Notes: generated by a model from the sequence alone, not told the origin. Shown: positions 25,281 to 34,412, numbered from the stretch's first letter. The stretch is 64,000 nucleotides of DNA from an uncultured Acidimicrobiales bacterium (GCA_958295925.1 OY282384.1:579546-643545), one strand, 5' to 3'. Translations and numbers: made by a program.

Positions 25281-27033
25281 TAAGCGAACTGCCATCCATG
25301 TGCTGAACCAGCCGAGTCAGCGCAACATAGAAAAGAATAGCCATATTCAGTTCTTCAGAGGAGTCATTGATACGATCAACGTAGACAACCAGATGACGGC
25401 CCTCCCACCCCTTGAAGCTATGAACGGTAATAACCTTCATCTTCCCGTTCCCACCCCAGAACTGATGCTTCAACGGAACGGACTCTCGCTGACGTTCCAC
25501 CGAATCATGATGATCTGAAAAAATATGGCCAATCGCGAGTCCCGGCCAATACTCTTCCAAAGCCGAGACAAACCGATAACCATCCAGATGCTCGGGAATA
25601 AGCGACACAATATCCGAATAACCCGAGTCGTCAGCCAGCTTGTTCCACATACGACTGACCTCATCGACCATGAACGGAACCCAATCCCCACCAGAAGACA
25701 GCTGCACCCACCGCAAATCAAGAGGCTCAAAACCAGTCAGATAACCCTGGACCGGCACCGGTAGATCAACGTACTCACCCTGCATAAATTGCTCGGCGAA
25801 AGACTTCAGAGCCGGCAACAGCCGATGATGACACCGGTAACTCCCGGAAAGCTTGCGCCAACCCCCCTTGAAGCCGGCCCCGCGCATATTGGACTCAGTC
25901 CAAGACCCAGCACGACGATACAAGTCCTGCGTGCGGTCGAAGACCAACATCATCTCACCGGAAGGGTTCCACAATTGGACCAACCGGTCCCACCAGGCCA
26001 ACTCGAAGTCCTGACCCTCGTCCACCAGAATAGCGTCGAAGAACTCAAAATCCTCACCCGCATAAAGGTCAGGGTGAAAAGCCCAATGATGGAAATGGTC
26101 AAAAGTGAGACGGCGGAGCGCGGAATAGTAACTCGAACTATTGCCTGCTGTCGACCGAAGATGACGCACCGCCAGATCATGAAGGTAATGTGACAAGGTG
26201 ATATTGAAACCACAGACCAAGACCCGCTTCCCCTGAAGCGCCAAGCAAGCTGCCCTGGCCGAAAGAACGAGGCTCTTCCCAGAGCCAGCCGGACCACGAA
26301 GCCGCCACCGAACACCTGGAGCCACCGCGCCGTCGACCAGCTTCTTCTGCTGAGGACTAAAGACCAAGGGCTCCCGCTGGGCCGCGACGAAAGCCGGCTC
26401 CCGCAACCAACCACGCAAGAAACGAGCCAAGTCATCAGACATCAGCCCTCTACCCACGTTATACACCCGTGGATATACCGAGCGAAGAAAGCCGCCAGCT
26501 AAGGCATCCTCCCCTACAACCGGGTAGAGGCCACCAGGCTCTCCGTCATGAACAAAATGAGCACCCAAGTCAGACCAAGAGGATGAATCCCCACGGGTGA
26601 AGATAACCCCGGCAGTAATCAAGCCATAGCCTGAAGTACCCCGTACCGCATTGGTGCAGATACGACTGATGAAAGACTTATATTCCCGAACCCGGTCAAA
26701 AGGGTTCTTATTCCCTTGAACCGCGACATCAACGGTACCGCCAAGCCAACGATCCGGATAGCGACCCCAGAGCACCGGGTCATGACCAGGAACCCGACCG
26801 CGCTGGGGCCCCTTAGCATCATCCGCCCGCTTCTGATGAGTAACCCAGTAAGGAGTAGCAGGATTCCAGTCCTTGACCTCAAAAACACCGATACCAATAT
26901 CCGGGTTCACCAACACAAAGTCAGGCTGCACCCCATTCATATGAGGTTGGACGTAGAGTTCCCAAGAAGGATCAAGATGATCAGCAAAGAAGTGAGCCAC
27001 CTGTCGCTCACCAGCGGTAAGCGCAGGAACCAT
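25210..27033 (-). CDS. NERD nuclease - UvrD-like (SF1) helicase fusion
   Basis: 607 residues from ATG at 27033, after GGGAGGAG nine bases upstream; a TTG at 27117 would add 28 residues. Residues 8-60 are a NERD domain with PD-(D/E)xK-type residues D38, E52 and K54 (PDF...FEVKDW). The helicase core has Walker A GPAGSGKS (247-254), motif II VDEGQD (337-342), GSYR (397-400), motif V VHSFKGWE (537-544) and motif VI YVALTR (569-574). NERD-helicase proteins occur in defence islands and are thought to unwind and cut foreign DNA. All motifs are intact. One of only two reverse-strand genes. Confidence 0.9.
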   Translation of the reverse strand: MVPALTAGERQVAHFFADHLDPSWELYVQPHMNGVQPDFVLVNPDIGIGVFEVKDWNPATPYWVTHQKRADDAKGPQRGRVPGHDPVLWGRYPDRWLGGTVDVAVQGNKNPFDRVREYKSFISRICTNAVRGTSGYGLITAGVIFTRGDSSSWSDLGAHFVHDGEPGGLYPVVGEDALAGGFLRSVYPRVYNVGRGLMSDDLARFLRGWLREPAFVAAQREPLVFSPQQKKLVDGAVAPGVRWRLRGPAGSGKSLVLSARAACLALQGKRVLVCGFNITLSHYLHDLAVRHLRSTAGNSSSYYSALRRLTFDHFHHWAFHPDLYAGEDFEFFDAILVDEGQDFELAWWDRLVQLWNPSGEMMLVFDRTQDLYRRAGSWTESNMRGAGFKGGWRKLSGSYRCHHRLLPALKSFAEQFMQGEYVDLPVPVQGYLTGFEPLDLRWVQLSSGGDWVPFMVDEVSRMWNKLADDSGYSDIVSLIPEHLDGYRFVSALEEYWPGLAIGHIFSDHHDSVERQRESVPLKHQFWGGNGKMKVITVHSFKGWEGRHLVVYVDRINDSSEELNMAILFYVALTRLVQHMDGSSLTIVSSCPELRDFGKEFFPDFVES

Positions 27034-27095
27034 GATGTCCCACTCCTCCCGAGGAGGACTAATGATACGAGGCGGCAAACAACACCCCCAGAGCT

Positions 27096-27392
27096 TCAGC
27101 CCGAAAGCCAGCGACAATAGGCAGAGAAAGAGGAATCACTCCCCCGAGGTCGATTGACCCACCAGAGGAACCAAAGCCACAGCAGCAGCGGCACCGCCAC
27201 GAAGCTCAGCAGCACCAAGGGCACCGAGTAGAGAATCACATAGTAAGCCGCCGCGGCCCAGAGGAAACGAGCCGACACCGAACGATAACTCCCCGGCCCG
27301 CCGTACACCGGCCACCCACACCCGGCGCAGAAACGCTGCTCCGCGCCCAGAACGCCACCGCAACAGTGACAAAGCCTTCCAGCAATATCCAT
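27096..27392 (-). CDS. Zinc-ribbon membrane protein
   Basis: 98 residues from ATG at 27392, with GGGGAG six bases upstream. An N-terminal zinc ribbon (C8-x2-C11 and C22-x2-C25) is followed by one long or two short hydrophobic segments (about 42-77) ending LWFLWWVNRPRG. It lies 62 bases upstream of the NERD-helicase on the same strand and is probably its operon partner. It might tether a complex to the membrane; that is inference. Confidence 0.72.
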   Translation of the reverse strand: MDIAGRLCHCCGGVLGAEQRFCAGCGWPVYGGPGSYRSVSARFLWAAAAYYVILYSVPLVLLSFVAVPLLLWLWFLWWVNRPRGSDSSFSAYCRWLSG

Positions 27393-27504
27393 CAAAGACT
27401 CCCCTAAGCCAAGAACTATCTCAATTAGGATAAACGCCGCCGGCGGACCACCGATTTTCCTGCGCAGCCTCCCGGGTTCAGGCCGAGCATCCCAGCCCCT
27501 GGCA

Positions 27505-27534
27505 TTGCCAAAGGCTGCCCCGAGAGCATAAAAT
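27505..27534 (+). promoter_or_regulatory. Candidate sigma70 promoter
   Basis: TTGCCA (27505-27510), an 18-base spacer and TAAAAT (27529-27534). Transcription would start near 27541, about 25 bases before the next ATG. It lies in the 173-base divergent spacer. Confidence 0.55.
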
Positions 27535-27565
27535 AACCAAGCCAGGGTACGAAAGAGGAAGACGC

Positions 27566-27940
27566 ATGCCGCCTGCGGAAGACCTATATCAAGACTTCTA
27601 CGCCGCCGGACAGAAACGAACAGTAGGCCGAAGATTCCTGAGAGTAAAAGCCGACGACCGGCCCGAAGTCACCATTGCAAGAATGATCCATACTCTGGAA
27701 CACCCGACCGTCACCGGAGTCACCAAGTACCGCGGCGGCAAAGACCCGGACAACACCGGAATCTCCTACTGGAGCCGTTTCGAAATCGACGGAAAAGAAC
27801 GAGTCTTCCACGTAGTAACCAACGCGGAAGCAGACCTGATCCAAACCGCCCACTTCAACCGAGACGCCCTGGAGGCGCTGCAGAAGAACAAACCCGAATG
27901 GTTCGACCGCCACTGCGAAAACGTCCCCACCTGGCACTGA
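27566..27940 (+). CDS. Hypothetical protein, 124 residues
   Basis: First gene of a rightward unit starting from the promoter at 27505. GAAAGAGGAAG precedes the ATG. The protein is small, with mixed helices and strands, and has several aromatic residues at the C-terminus (EWFDRHCENVPTWH). The pattern GISYWSRFEIDGKERVFHVV suggests a beta hairpin. No relative in the window. It may be a small component of the defence island. Confidence 0.6.
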   Translation: MPPAEDLYQDFYAAGQKRTVGRRFLRVKADDRPEVTIARMIHTLEHPTVTGVTKYRGGKDPDNTGISYWSRFEIDGKERVFHVVTNAEADLIQTAHFNRDALEALQKNKPEWFDRHCENVPTWH

Positions 27941-27957
27941 TCCCAGAGAGGAGAGAA

Positions 27958-28404
27958 ATGAACGAGGAACAGGAAGTTTACGTATCCGACTACGGCCACG
28001 AGACCGACGACATCTGGATCTGGACCAACCAAGCCCACCACCCCGAGGACGAGACCACCGAGCTGCAGGACGAGAACGGCCACGTTCTGTCCTGGGATCC
28101 CCACACCCTGGCGCCTAAAAACCTGGAGATCCTGCTCTCCTACAGCGCCTACGTCCCCCTCTGCCCAGAGAAAGGGTACGACCCCGTAACCGACACCCAG
28201 ACCTTCGGCTGGTCGAAGAAGCCAACTGACCGCACCAGCAGCTACGGACAACTCACCGTCGATTGGGAAAAGGACGAAGACGGAGACTTCAATCCCCTCA
28301 GAGTCAAACTCGGCAACGCCAAAGAGTTGCTGGGCAAGGTAGCGGAAGAGGCAGAAGCCGCAGTCACAGCGGCGAGGGAAGAGAGAGAAAAAGTTCCAGC
28401 TTAG
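27958..28404 (+). CDS. Hypothetical acidic protein, 148 residues
   Basis: ATG 27958 follows GAGAGGAGAG, 17 bases after the previous stop. The sequence is strongly acidic, with Trp-rich segments (DDIWIWTNQAHH, LSWDPHTL, FGWSKKP) and a C-terminal Ala/Glu helix (KVAEEAEAAVTAAREER). Family unknown. Between a small unknown gene and another small gene in the defence island. Confidence 0.6.
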   Translation: MNEEQEVYVSDYGHETDDIWIWTNQAHHPEDETTELQDENGHVLSWDPHTLAPKNLEILLSYSAYVPLCPEKGYDPVTDTQTFGWSKKPTDRTSSYGQLTVDWEKDEDGDFNPLRVKLGNAKELLGKVAEEAEAAVTAAREEREKVPA

Positions 28405-28423
28405 ACGACAAGCGGAGTGAAAC

Positions 28424-28870
28424 ATGCCCACAACCAATCAGGACACCCCGAACCGACAACCAGAGCCGACACCGGAAGACAACCAGCGCTGCTTGCAAGA
28501 CTTAAAGAACCTGAAAGACGGCTGGGCCAACGGCGTGCAACACGCCAGCCGCTGGCACGAGGAATTCGGCAAAGCGCCCAGCCACGAAGGGCTGGACTGG
28601 CTGAGCACCCAGCTGACGAAATACTACGGCAACGGAGCTCCCAGCCCCCACATCTACCCCACGCCGGAGGGAGGAATATCGCTGGAATGGTCCCTAGGCC
28701 CAAATTCAGCCAGCCTGGAAGTAGACCTCACAACAGGACTGGGCGAATGGCGCTGCCTGAACCGCGACACCGGCGAATCGGAAGAGCGGGAATTATCCCT
28801 GAACCTTCCGGAATCATGGAGTTGGCTGGAAGGCGAAACGCGCCGCCTGAAGACCAGCCACCCGGCATAA
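28424..28870 (+). CDS. Hypothetical protein with PHIYPTPEGGISLEW motif
   Basis: 148 residues; GGAGTG lies before the ATG. The motif PHIYPTPEGGISLEWS (about 74-89) followed by ASLEVDLTTGLGEW is characteristic of a widespread small accessory protein family found on mobile elements and near toxin-like genes; I know it only as hypothetical. A beta-sheet core is likely. Nothing catalytic is visible. Confidence 0.6.
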   Translation: MPTTNQDTPNRQPEPTPEDNQRCLQDLKNLKDGWANGVQHASRWHEEFGKAPSHEGLDWLSTQLTKYYGNGAPSPHIYPTPEGGISLEWSLGPNSASLEVDLTTGLGEWRCLNRDTGESEERELSLNLPESWSWLEGETRRLKTSHPA

Positions 28871-28893
28871 GCCCCCACCCACCGCACCGCCCT

Positions 28894-28901
28894 GCTAAAA
28901 T
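28894..28901 (+). promoter_or_regulatory. Candidate extended -10 promoter
   Basis: TGCTAAAAT, identical to the box inside the dyad at 7131, lies 39 bases before the start of the DUF262 gene. No -35 is evident. Confidence 0.4.
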
Positions 28902-28940
28902 AAAGGCAACCCCCAAAGCCGAACAGCAGGAGACCGCGCA

Positions 28941-30701
28941 ATGACCACCACCCCGCTCCAGGACTCCACCTTCTCCGCCTGCGAAATATCCCTACTCAAA
29001 CTCTTCAGCGACGACTACCAACTGGAGCTGCCCCGCTACCAGCGCCCCTACGCCTGGGACAAGGACAACGCCCGGGAACTCTACGAAGACCTCACCGCCG
29101 CCATGAAGAACGACGCCGAGGAGAACTACTTCCTCGGCAGCATCGTCCTGACCAAGAAAGCCGGCGACCGGAATAGCGAGAAAAACAAATTCGCCATCGT
29201 CGACGGCCAGCAGCGGCTGACCACGCTGACCATACTGTTCTGCGTATTACGAGAATTAGCCGAGCAGGAGGACGACAAGCAGAACCTGGACCAGTTCGTC
29301 CGCGAAAGCGCCAACCGCTACGCCGGCACCAAGAACCAGTTCCGCCTGGAGCTTAGACACCAGGACAACCCCACCTTCCAGCAGAAGATACTGCTCCCCG
29401 GCCAGCTCCACGGCTTCCTCGAACAGAACCCCAACACCCTCAACGAAAGCCTGTCGCTGATACAGCAGAACGCCCAGTACCTGATGAAGGAACTGAGCCA
29501 AGCCAGCAGCGGCACCCGGGACGACCTGACCACCTTCCTGATCCAGAAGCGCTACATGGTAGTGGTGACCGCCGCCAGCCAAGAGTCGGCCCACCGAATC
29601 TTTTCAGTCATGAACACCCGCGGCAAGGACCTGTCCCCCACCGACATCCTCAAGGCCGACGTCCTGGACCGCATCCACGAAGCCCACCAGGAATTCTTCA
29701 TGACCCGCTGGGAGGAAATCGAAGAGTCCCTGACCCGGGACCACTTCACGGAGCTCTTCCGGCACATCTATACCATCAAGAAACGGCAGAAGCCGGGCCG
29801 ATCCCTGAACGAAGGATTCCTCACGGACATCCTGAAGCAGAAGGCAAGCGAACCGAACTACCAGCAGGGCGACGACTTCATCGAAGATACCCTGGAACCC
29901 TACGCCACCGCCTACAAGTCGATACTGGAGAAGAACTTCCAAGGGCCAAGCAAACAGACCGACCAGGACCGGCAGATCAACCAGTGCCTGCACAGCCTGC
30001 AAAAGGTCACCAGCCGGAACTACTACTGGGTCGCCCCCGCCCTGGAGTTCATCCGCAGGTTCGAACAGAACGGCCCCGCCCTCTCGCAGCTGCTGAAAGA
30101 CCTGGAAAGAATAACCTACGGCATGCTCTTCCTACCCCTGCTACGGGACAGCCGCCGCCCCCGCTACGACCAAATCCTGGCCGCATTGGAGAACACGCCG
30201 GACGACCAGCCGGAGCAGCTCCTGCAAGAGGACAGCCCGCTGCAACTCACGCCGACCGAGCAAAGAGACATCCTGAACAAGCTAGAAGAGCCGCTGACCT
30301 TCCTGGGCACCGAGTTGAAAAGAGAGATACTCCTGAAGCTGGACGGCCTGCTCACCGAGGCCGGCGCCACCTATCAGCGCAACACCATCACGGTGGAGCA
30401 CGTCCTGCCCCAGAAGCCAGGGCCCGACTCCGAATGGCTGCGGAACTTCACCCCCGAAGAACGCGAAGCCTGGACCGACCGCCTGGCCAACCTGGTACTC
30501 CTGTCCCGTTCCAAGAACGCCAGCGCCCAGAACTACGACTTCGAAGAGAAGAAGACCAAGTACTTCGACACCAAACAGCAGCCACCCTTCGCCCTCACCA
30601 CCCAGGTGATCCGAGAGCAAGAATGGACTCCCCAGGTCCTGGAGAAAAGGCAACGAGAACTGATCAGCCTACTGGCCAGCGAATGGCGGCTGGCAAAGTA
30701 G
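28941..30701 (+). CDS. GmrSD-like type IV restriction enzyme (DUF262-DUF1524)
   Basis: 586 residues, CAGGAG before the ATG. The N-terminal DUF262 domain has LPRYQRPYAW (30-39) and the signature DGQQRLTTL (88-96), linked in the family to nucleotide binding and hydrolysis. The C-terminal DUF1524 HNH-type nuclease has VEHVLPQ (485-491, with H487 as the likely catalytic residue) and NLVLLSRSKNASAQNYDF near 517-534. Single-chain enzymes of this kind cut modified DNA such as glucosylated phage DNA. Last gene of the defence island, followed by strong hairpins. Confidence 0.9.
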   Translation: MTTTPLQDSTFSACEISLLKLFSDDYQLELPRYQRPYAWDKDNARELYEDLTAAMKNDAEENYFLGSIVLTKKAGDRNSEKNKFAIVDGQQRLTTLTILFCVLRELAEQEDDKQNLDQFVRESANRYAGTKNQFRLELRHQDNPTFQQKILLPGQLHGFLEQNPNTLNESLSLIQQNAQYLMKELSQASSGTRDDLTTFLIQKRYMVVVTAASQESAHRIFSVMNTRGKDLSPTDILKADVLDRIHEAHQEFFMTRWEEIEESLTRDHFTELFRHIYTIKKRQKPGRSLNEGFLTDILKQKASEPNYQQGDDFIEDTLEPYATAYKSILEKNFQGPSKQTDQDRQINQCLHSLQKVTSRNYYWVAPALEFIRRFEQNGPALSQLLKDLERITYGMLFLPLLRDSRRPRYDQILAALENTPDDQPEQLLQEDSPLQLTPTEQRDILNKLEEPLTFLGTELKREILLKLDGLLTEAGATYQRNTITVEHVLPQKPGPDSEWLRNFTPEEREAWTDRLANLVLLSRSKNASAQNYDFEEKKTKYFDTKQQPPFALTTQVIREQEWTPQVLEKRQRELISLLASEWRLAK

Positions 30702-30708
30702 AAAACCG

Positions 30709-30731
30709 GCCGGCGACCAACAGTCGCCGGC
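30709..30731 (+). terminator. Hairpin after the GmrSD-like gene (first of two)
   Basis: GCCGGCGAC, loop CAACA, GTCGCCGGC: a perfect 9-bp stem that begins eight bases after the stop codon. No T-run follows directly. Confidence 0.5.
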
Positions 30732-30751
30732 AGCGGACGACGCAGCGACCA

Positions 30752-30785
30752 CGCCCGGGCCCACCCAGCCCGGGCGTATGATTTT
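30752..30785 (+). terminator. Terminator hairpin (second of two)
   Basis: CGCCCGGGC, loop CCACCCA, GCCCGGGCG: a perfect 9-bp GC stem followed by TATGATTTT. The T-tract is short and interrupted, but with the preceding hairpin this is the best place to end the defence transcript. Confidence 0.65.
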
Positions 30786-30820
30786 ACTGCAAGCAGCAGA
30801 CCGCAGACGGACAATTTCCA

Positions 30821-30835
30821 CCCCCCCCCCCCCCC
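30821..30835 (+). repeat. Homopolymer C15
   Basis: Fifteen consecutive C, flanked by AATTTC on both sides (AATTTCCA before, AATTTCAC after). It lies 158 bases upstream of the first gene of the helical array. Confidence 0.9.
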
Positions 30836-30993
30836 AATTTCACTCCATACACCGATCAGCGCCCCTCCGGAAAGACCAGTCCGCTACAAAAAGGCCTCCC
30901 CTCCCCCAACAATAAGGCCAAGCCCCAATTTTAACCCCGAGCCGAACCCGCACCTCAGCCAGCAGACACACCTACAGAGAGGGAGGCCAAACC

Positions 30994-31881
30994 ATGGCAA
31001 CTGAGTTCCGAGAAAGGGCCTTAATGACCGAAGACGGATATGACGACGACGACAGCGGTGCGCTCCTGCTGCTCAGCAGAGTCGACGACAAGGCCGAAGG
31101 CGAAGTCGAGGAAGCCGTCGACGCCGAAGAGAAAGCCTACACCGACCAAACCGTACGCGAGTCGACAGGGACCCTCGAAGCTTTGAAAACCAGGAACAAC
31201 CTGGAAGGCATGACCAGCGACCGAAAACAAGCAGAAGGAAACCTGGAACCGAACGAGCCCAACCCAGACTGGCACCACCGCCTCACCGCGGCCACCGACC
31301 AATTTATGGACTACCTTATCCAAGACGCCGGCAACGGCGAAGGCCTGACCAACCAGGAAAGAGTCGCTCACGCGATCAACTGCGTGAAGCTTGCGGGCAA
31401 CCTGGTAAACCGGGAGGATGGAAAGTCCACCTTCCTCAGCGAATACATGCCAGTGCGCGAGGAATTCATGGACAGCTTCCACGTAGCAATGCGCACCGGC
31501 ATGCGCGGACTAGCCGAGAAGGTCGGCTTCACCCCGGAAGAAGTGAGCAACGCCGGCTTCGACGACCTAATCGAGGAGGCCAGGACCACCTGGGTAGAAG
31601 GAAAGGAAGGACGCTTCAGCGTCGAGGGTCTCTCCAGGACAATGAACGAACTGGAAGCTATGGACAGCGGAGTGGACCACATGAACCACCTGACCCCGGA
31701 GGACCAACAGGTCTTCCACGTCATGGTGGGCGCCGCCAGGGACGCCACCGAAGACTTACGGATGTACGTGAACACCGGCGCGATCTATCCGGAGCACACC
31801 TACGAACTACTGAAAGAGAGCATCGCCCTCCGCCAGCTAGTCAGCAACCACGTCACCGGCAAGTGGAACGCGGGCGACTAA
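30994..31881 (+). CDS. Helical paralog, group I, copy 1
   Basis: 295 residues, GGGAGG before the ATG. Acidic variable N-terminus (TEDGYDDDDSG), then predicted helices. Group I hallmarks: a GFTPEEVSNAGFDDLIEEA segment (G-x-(T/D)-x(4)-(S/T)-x-(A/H)-G, about 172-190), a LTPEDQQVF segment (228-236) and the C-terminal LRQLVSNHVTGKWN (277-290), matching QFLVNHIQGNWN in copy 3. No signal peptide or membrane segment. First gene of a 27-kb array; function unknown. Confidence 0.75.
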   Translation: MATEFRERALMTEDGYDDDDSGALLLLSRVDDKAEGEVEEAVDAEEKAYTDQTVRESTGTLEALKTRNNLEGMTSDRKQAEGNLEPNEPNPDWHHRLTAATDQFMDYLIQDAGNGEGLTNQERVAHAINCVKLAGNLVNREDGKSTFLSEYMPVREEFMDSFHVAMRTGMRGLAEKVGFTPEEVSNAGFDDLIEEARTTWVEGKEGRFSVEGLSRTMNELEAMDSGVDHMNHLTPEDQQVFHVMVGAARDATEDLRMYVNTGAIYPEHTYELLKESIALRQLVSNHVTGKWNAGD

Positions 31882-32184
31882 ACAACGAGCCCCACAAGGC
31901 AGACAAACCCAGAACCCAAGGTCCACCAACCAGCGCCCAGCGATGCCGCAGAAACATCCTGGGCGCTGCCTCATGAACGTCCTGAACCCCCACACACTCT
32001 ACCATTTCTACCACCCCGTCGCTACTGCCACTGACAGCCCCGCCAACCAGCGCGACACCCGCCCCGCATGCCACCGCAGAGAACTCAACTGCCCACCCCG
32101 CATAAAATGAACCAGAATAGGCCGGCCAATCAAAACAGCCCAGGCCCAAGAAGAAAAGACCCAGCTCCCCAGCAGGAGGCGCCC
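31882..32184 (+). other. Gene-free spacer with one hairpin
   Basis: 303 bases. A 10-bp perfect stem CAGCGCCCAG / CTGGGCGCTG with an 18-base loop spans 31931-31968, suitable as a terminator or processing hairpin but without a T-run. A TAAAAT box (32103-32108) lies 76 bases before the next ATG. Nothing else stands out. Confidence 0.6.
31931..31968 (+). terminator. Terminator-like hairpin without T-run
   Basis: Perfect 10-bp stem (31931-31940 with 31959-31968), 18-base loop, followed by CCTCATG. It could insulate the first helical gene from the next. Confidence 0.4.
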
Positions 32185-33285
32185 ATGTCCAACGAATTCA
32201 AGAACAGTTACAACGACCCCTACTTGGGCGAACCCGAAGCCGATGGGGAAACCACCAGCGCCGCCGGCGAGAACCACCAAGCAGACGGAATACTAAACGC
32301 CGCCGAAGCCGACGACGGCCGCGACAGCAAAGCCGACCTGGAGGGCCGGACGGAACACCGCATGGACGACCGGGACGAAAGCACCCGGGACACCGCCGTC
32401 GCCATCATGAACAGCCTGCTGGAAGAATACAAACGCAACCAGGCCGAAGACCGCGCCATGCGGGAGCACCTGGACAGCCCCTACGTCTACACCGACGTAC
32501 CACGCAGCGAATACGCCGCCCAGGAAGTCATCGACGTCTACAACGAAATAACGGAGCAGATAGTCCAAAACCTGATGCACCACACCGGCTTCAACCCGGG
32601 CAGCTATACCGGAGAGCAATACACCCAATGGACCCAGCAGGAGATGGCCGCCGCCCAGAAACTCACCAACCCAGGAAACCACAACCTGATCTACCAGTCC
32701 TCAACCGACGTCTACAGCCAGGGATTCCAAGAGAACAACCAAGAGAACAACGAGGAAGAGCAAACCATCCACAACCTGGGCCGACTCTTCGCCTATAACG
32801 AAATACAAGCGACCGACCTGACCCCCAAAGGCTTAGAACGAGCCTTCGCCGAGGCCCAGGCCACCTGGACGGCCGAGCCGACGGAAGCCATGAGCTGGAA
32901 CTCAACGAAACGGTTCGGCCACGAATGGCTCAACGAGAACAAAATCGTGCTGGACGAATTCATCGACCTGGTCTACGACTCGAAGACCCTGACCTACCCC
33001 CAACGCTTCACCCTGGTGGAGATGACCCGGGAGGCCCAGAAAGCCAACAAAGCCCTCAAAGAGTGCTTGAATAACCGAGACCCGGACAATCCCGACCCGG
33101 AACACGAACGGGAACTGCTGATCCACGCCCTGGCCACCCAGTACTTCGTCTACGGCCACGCCACCGGCCAATGGAACTACAACGTCCCCAGCACCAGGCA
33201 TTCCCAAGACATCAAGCACTTCGTGCAGGACCACCAACACCGGTACCAACAGCAGCACCAACGAGAAAGCAGCCAGGCCGCCTGA
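32185..33285 (+). CDS. Helical paralog, group I, copy 2
   Basis: 366 residues from ATG 32185 (CAGGAGG upstream). The start is shared in style with copies 3 and 4 (MSNEFKNSYND against MSNEYNDNYRD). Group I features: EATDLTPKGLERAFAEAQATW, LTYPQRFTLVEM and the C-terminal YFVYGHATGQWNYNVPS. A run ENNQENNEEEQ sits in the middle. Acidic and helical, no membrane segment. Function unknown. Confidence 0.77.
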   Translation: MSNEFKNSYNDPYLGEPEADGETTSAAGENHQADGILNAAEADDGRDSKADLEGRTEHRMDDRDESTRDTAVAIMNSLLEEYKRNQAEDRAMREHLDSPYVYTDVPRSEYAAQEVIDVYNEITEQIVQNLMHHTGFNPGSYTGEQYTQWTQQEMAAAQKLTNPGNHNLIYQSSTDVYSQGFQENNQENNEEEQTIHNLGRLFAYNEIQATDLTPKGLERAFAEAQATWTAEPTEAMSWNSTKRFGHEWLNENKIVLDEFIDLVYDSKTLTYPQRFTLVEMTREAQKANKALKECLNNRDPDNPDPEHERELLIHALATQYFVYGHATGQWNYNVPSTRHSQDIKHFVQDHQHRYQQQHQRESSQAA

Positions 33286-33401
33286 ACCCCCGGACCACCG
33301 GTTGCCACGAAAATCACCGGAGACTCACCGAAGACCACCCGGCGACTACCCGGAGAGTCAACAACAGGGCTGCCAACAGCCAGAAAAGGAGTTAACCAAC
33401 C

Positions 33402-34412
33402 ATGTCCAACGAATACAACGACAACTACCGGGACCGCCGGGCGGAAGAGCAAGAATTAGGAGACGAGAACCAGACCGAAGCCAGCACCCAAGACAGAACC
33501 GAAGCCAAGGTCCTCGAGGCCGTAGAAGACACCGACGAAGAAAAGGCCCTACAGGCCAAGAACGAGCCGACCAAGGAGAAGACGGTAGACATCCTCCGCA
33601 GCCTGAGCCAAGCCTACTGGACAGAAGCCTACCAGGCTCGCGGCGGCGCGGAGGGCAAGGACACCACGATCCCCAGCAACGAATACGCCGCCGACAGCAT
33701 TATCCTGGAGCATTGCTTCAGCAACCGGGACATGACCAGCCAGATAACCGAGTTCATCGCCTTCGAAAGCAAAAGGACCGAACCCGACGAATACGCCCAA
33801 GCCTGCTACCGCAACATCAGCCTGGTCCACAAGCTGGGCGACGCCACCAACGGCAGCAATATCTTCCACACCGAGCACCAAAACGAGAGCCAAGCAGCCG
33901 GACCGAACGACTTCGCCGCCAACGAAGGAGAAGCCCGGAAGCTGCAAGGCCTGATCGAAGGCCTGGGCTACACCAACGAACAGACCAGCGCCGCCGGCCT
34001 GCAGCAACTATTCGAGGACGCCAAGCTCAGATGGAAGAACGACGCCAACGGTCCCTTCAGCATGGGATGGCTAGAACAGAAGAAGTGGCTGGCCGAGAAC
34101 ATCGTCGAAGAGTGCCACAACTTCGAGACACTGAACCCCGAACAGCAATTCGCCCTAGGCTGGATGGCCCACGGCGTAATCGGCGCCATCGACTCCCTCC
34201 AACGGGAATTAACCGGCCACGGTACACCCAGCCGGAACCCGGACGTCGACCCCCGGCAGACCCTCCTGGAGCACGTGGTAGCCAACGAACAATTCCTGGT
34301 CAACCACATCCAGGGCAACTGGAACTACCAGGTACCCGCCACCCCCTGGCAGATGGCCGTGGGCGGCTACGCCCAGCAGGAACTGAACCGGGCCACCGCA
34401 GCCAGCGAATAA
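33402..34412 (+). CDS. Helical paralog, group I, copy 3
   Basis: 336 residues, AAAAGGAG upstream. After an acidic N-terminus with KEKTVDILRSLSQAYW (about 48-63), it has GYTNEQTSAAGLQQLFEDAKLRW, LNPEQQFALGWM and the clearest group I C-terminus, EQFLVNHIQGNWNYQVPATPW. No cysteine cluster, no membrane segment. Function unknown. Confidence 0.78.
   Translation: MSNEYNDNYRDRRAEEQELGDENQTEASTQDRTEAKVLEAVEDTDEEKALQAKNEPTKEKTVDILRSLSQAYWTEAYQARGGAEGKDTTIPSNEYAADSIILEHCFSNRDMTSQITEFIAFESKRTEPDEYAQACYRNISLVHKLGDATNGSNIFHTEHQNESQAAGPNDFAANEGEARKLQGLIEGLGYTNEQTSAAGLQQLFEDAKLRWKNDANGPFSMGWLEQKKWLAENIVEECHNFETLNPEQQFALGWMAHGVIGAIDSLQRELTGHGTPSRNPDVDPRQTLLEHVVANEQFLVNHIQGNWNYQVPATPWQMAVGGYAQQELNRATAASE

Larger units (their letters stand above)
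30702..30993 (+). other. Boundary spacer: two hairpins, C15 tract and leader
   Basis: A 292-base gap without a gene separates the defence island from the helical paralog array. It holds the two hairpins annotated separately, a 15-base C run and an unremarkable A/C-rich leader ending in GGGAGG before the next ATG. I see no clear -35/-10 pair. Confidence 0.8.
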
